In this document: piece by piece, positions 4,804 through 5,653 of the stretch
How positions within the stretch are numbered: the first letter of the stretch is position 1
How the letters are laid out: each line of letters opens with the position of its first letter
Assembly (NCBI GenBank): GCA_002256685.1
Contig: NQJH01000054.1
Coordinates: 17,412 to 23,064 of the forward strand
Length of the DNA: 5,653 nucleotides
Direction of reading: 5' to 3'
Origin: Methylococcaceae bacterium NSP1-2
GTDB lineage: Bacteria; Pseudomonadota; Gammaproteobacteria; Methylococcales; Methylomonadaceae
Program-made: the position numbers and the translations under genes
Notes under the pieces: generated by a model
Seen by the model: only the letters and a program-made list of their open reading frames with translations
The model's database searches: none
What the model was told of the DNA's origin: nothing

Positions 4804-5653
4804 ATGAGCACAACATCACATTTTATAACACATATCGGTTCTCGATTCCCTTCTGGTGCGTCATGGAGTCCTGAAGCAACTAATTTTTCTATTTTCAGTC
4901 GTGAGGCTGAGGCAGTTGAATTGCTACTATACGAAACGGCAGACAGCGATGAGCCTATGCAGGTGATTGTTCTGAATATAGAAAAACAACGCACGTTTTT
5001 TTCATGGCATGTGTCCGTTGAACAGCTACCTGTGGGTACGCATTATACTTGGCGAGTACAAAAACCGGATGATTCTTGGTGGGAAATACTCGACCCGTGG
5101 GCGCGAGCGGTTAGCAATAAAAAATGGAATCGTAGTCAAGCGATACAAGTGCCTTGCAATGGCTTACGCGGCATTGTCAGCGATCTTCGCTATGAATCTT
5201 CCCTGTTACCTGCTAAGCCTAAGTCACTTGACGGGGCGATTATTTATGAAGTCCATGTCGGGGGCTTCACAAACCATCCCTCATCAGGTGTGCAGCATCC
5301 AAGTACCTTTAAGGGCTTAATCGAAAAAATTCCCTATCTTAAAGAACTGGGTATTACTCATGTTGAACTGTTGCCTGTTATGGCTTTCGATACACAAGAT
5401 GTACCTGATGGCGTAGCAGCACTGGGTAATGTGAATTATTGGGGCTACAGTCCTTATGGCTTTTACGCACCGCATCCTGATTATTGTGCGACAGAAGAGC
5501 CAGTACGCGAATTTCGAGAACTGGTGCAAGCCTTACACGCCGCTGATCTTGGTATTATTTTAGATGTCGTCTTCAATCATACCAGTGAAGGCAATGAAGG
5601 CGGTCCAACAATAAATTTCAAAGCTCTGTTGGATGACATTTTTTATCACCGTG
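4804..5653 (+). CDS. glgX: Glycogen debranching enzyme / isoamylase GlgX-type, N-terminal part (cut by window edge)
   Basis: This encodes the first 283 residues of a GH13 (isoamylase/GlgX-type) alpha-1,6-glucosidase that removes branches from glycogen or limit dextrins in the cytoplasm. Residues about 10-105 form the N-terminal CBM48-like beta-sandwich (SRFPSGASWSPEATNFSIFS at 13-32). The (beta/alpha)8 barrel starts near GAIIYEVHVGGFT (143-155). NVNYWGYSPYGFYAPHPDY (209-227) is characteristic of the isoamylase/GlgX branch, and DVVFNH (254-259) is GH13 conserved region I, followed by TSEGNEGGPTINF. The catalytic nucleophile and acid/base lie beyond the window, so completeness is unknown. ATG 4804 is preceded by a weak GGA 9 nt upstream. 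A TreX-like or maltooligosyltrehalose-pathway debrancher is an alternative, since gene order to the right is not seen. Confidence 0.9.
   Translation, partial: MSTTSHFITHIGSRFPSGASWSPEATNFSIFSREAEAVELLLYETADSDEPMQVIVLNIEKQRTFFSWHVSVEQLPVGTHYTWRVQKPDDSWWEILDPWARAVSNKKWNRSQAIQVPCNGLRGIVSDLRYESSLLPAKPKSLDGAIIYEVHVGGFTNHPSSGVQHPSTFKGLIEKIPYLKELGITHVELLPVMAFDTQDVPDGVAALGNVNYWGYSPYGFYAPHPDYCATEEPVREFRELVQALHAADLGIILDVVFNHTSEGNEGGPTINFKALLDDIFYHR

Noticed and set aside
4719..4994. A 91-codon minus-strand open frame over the start of the debranching enzyme gene.
   Set aside because: It is antisense to the CBM48 region and would read through the terminator A/T tract; no family resemblance.
5009..5320. 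A 103-codon plus-strand open frame inside the debranching enzyme gene.
   Set aside because: It is an out-of-frame shadow; the GlgX frame through the same bases gives clear GH13 motifs.
1..5653. CRISPR array, toxin-antitoxin pair, retron, phage or IS element.
   Set aside because: Both strands were read for regularly spaced repeats, transposase or integrase motifs and reverse transcriptase motifs; none were seen.

Overview
The window looks like chromosomal DNA from a gammaproteobacterium. The evidence is an LPS-core heptosyltransferase II (WaaF) close to the enterobacterial form, a standard QueA, a class II tRNA-Leu with an encoded CCA end, and a GlgX/isoamylase-type debranching enzyme. Base composition is moderate to slightly AT-rich by eye. 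A palindrome of the GTCGGGTTAG...CTAACCCGAC type resembles dispersed repeats I recall from methanotroph-like and other gammaproteobacterial genomes, so Methylococcales is a reasonable guess, but it is not proven by this sequence.

Left part, minus strand (1-3257). The window opens inside the 5' part of a YajR-like major facilitator transporter gene, which reads leftward from a TTG start at 314 with its own extended -10 promoter. To its right lies a leftward cluster of three genes: a PEMT/ICMT-type membrane methyltransferase (2535-3257), a probable beta-propeller protein of unknown function (1462-2457), and waaF (423-1447). The cluster ends in a strong intrinsic terminator whose stem includes the end of waaF. 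A 77-bp gap inside the cluster carries the REP-like palindrome. The waaF gene is broken: a 23-bp sequence is present twice in tandem at 1082-1127, which shifts the frame and splits the gene into 130- and 230-codon pieces. Removing one copy restores a 333-residue WaaF of normal length.

Middle (3258-3576). A tRNA-Leu with anticodon CAA lies on the minus strand, followed by a strong terminator that insulates it from the methyltransferase gene. A 77-bp AT-rich gap separates the tRNA from the divergent queA.

Right part, plus strand (3577-5653). queA, for the epoxyqueuosine step of tRNA queuosine synthesis, is complete. A 204-bp gap follows, holding a probable intrinsic terminator and a possible 33-codon ORF. 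Then comes the 5' 850 bp of a glycogen debranching enzyme gene (glgX/isoamylase type), cut by the window edge.

I see no CRISPR array, insertion sequence, phage gene or defence system, and no convincing new multi-gene system. The most notable observation is the frame-breaking tandem duplication in waaF. Next come the uncharacterised propeller protein and membrane methyltransferase placed upstream of it.
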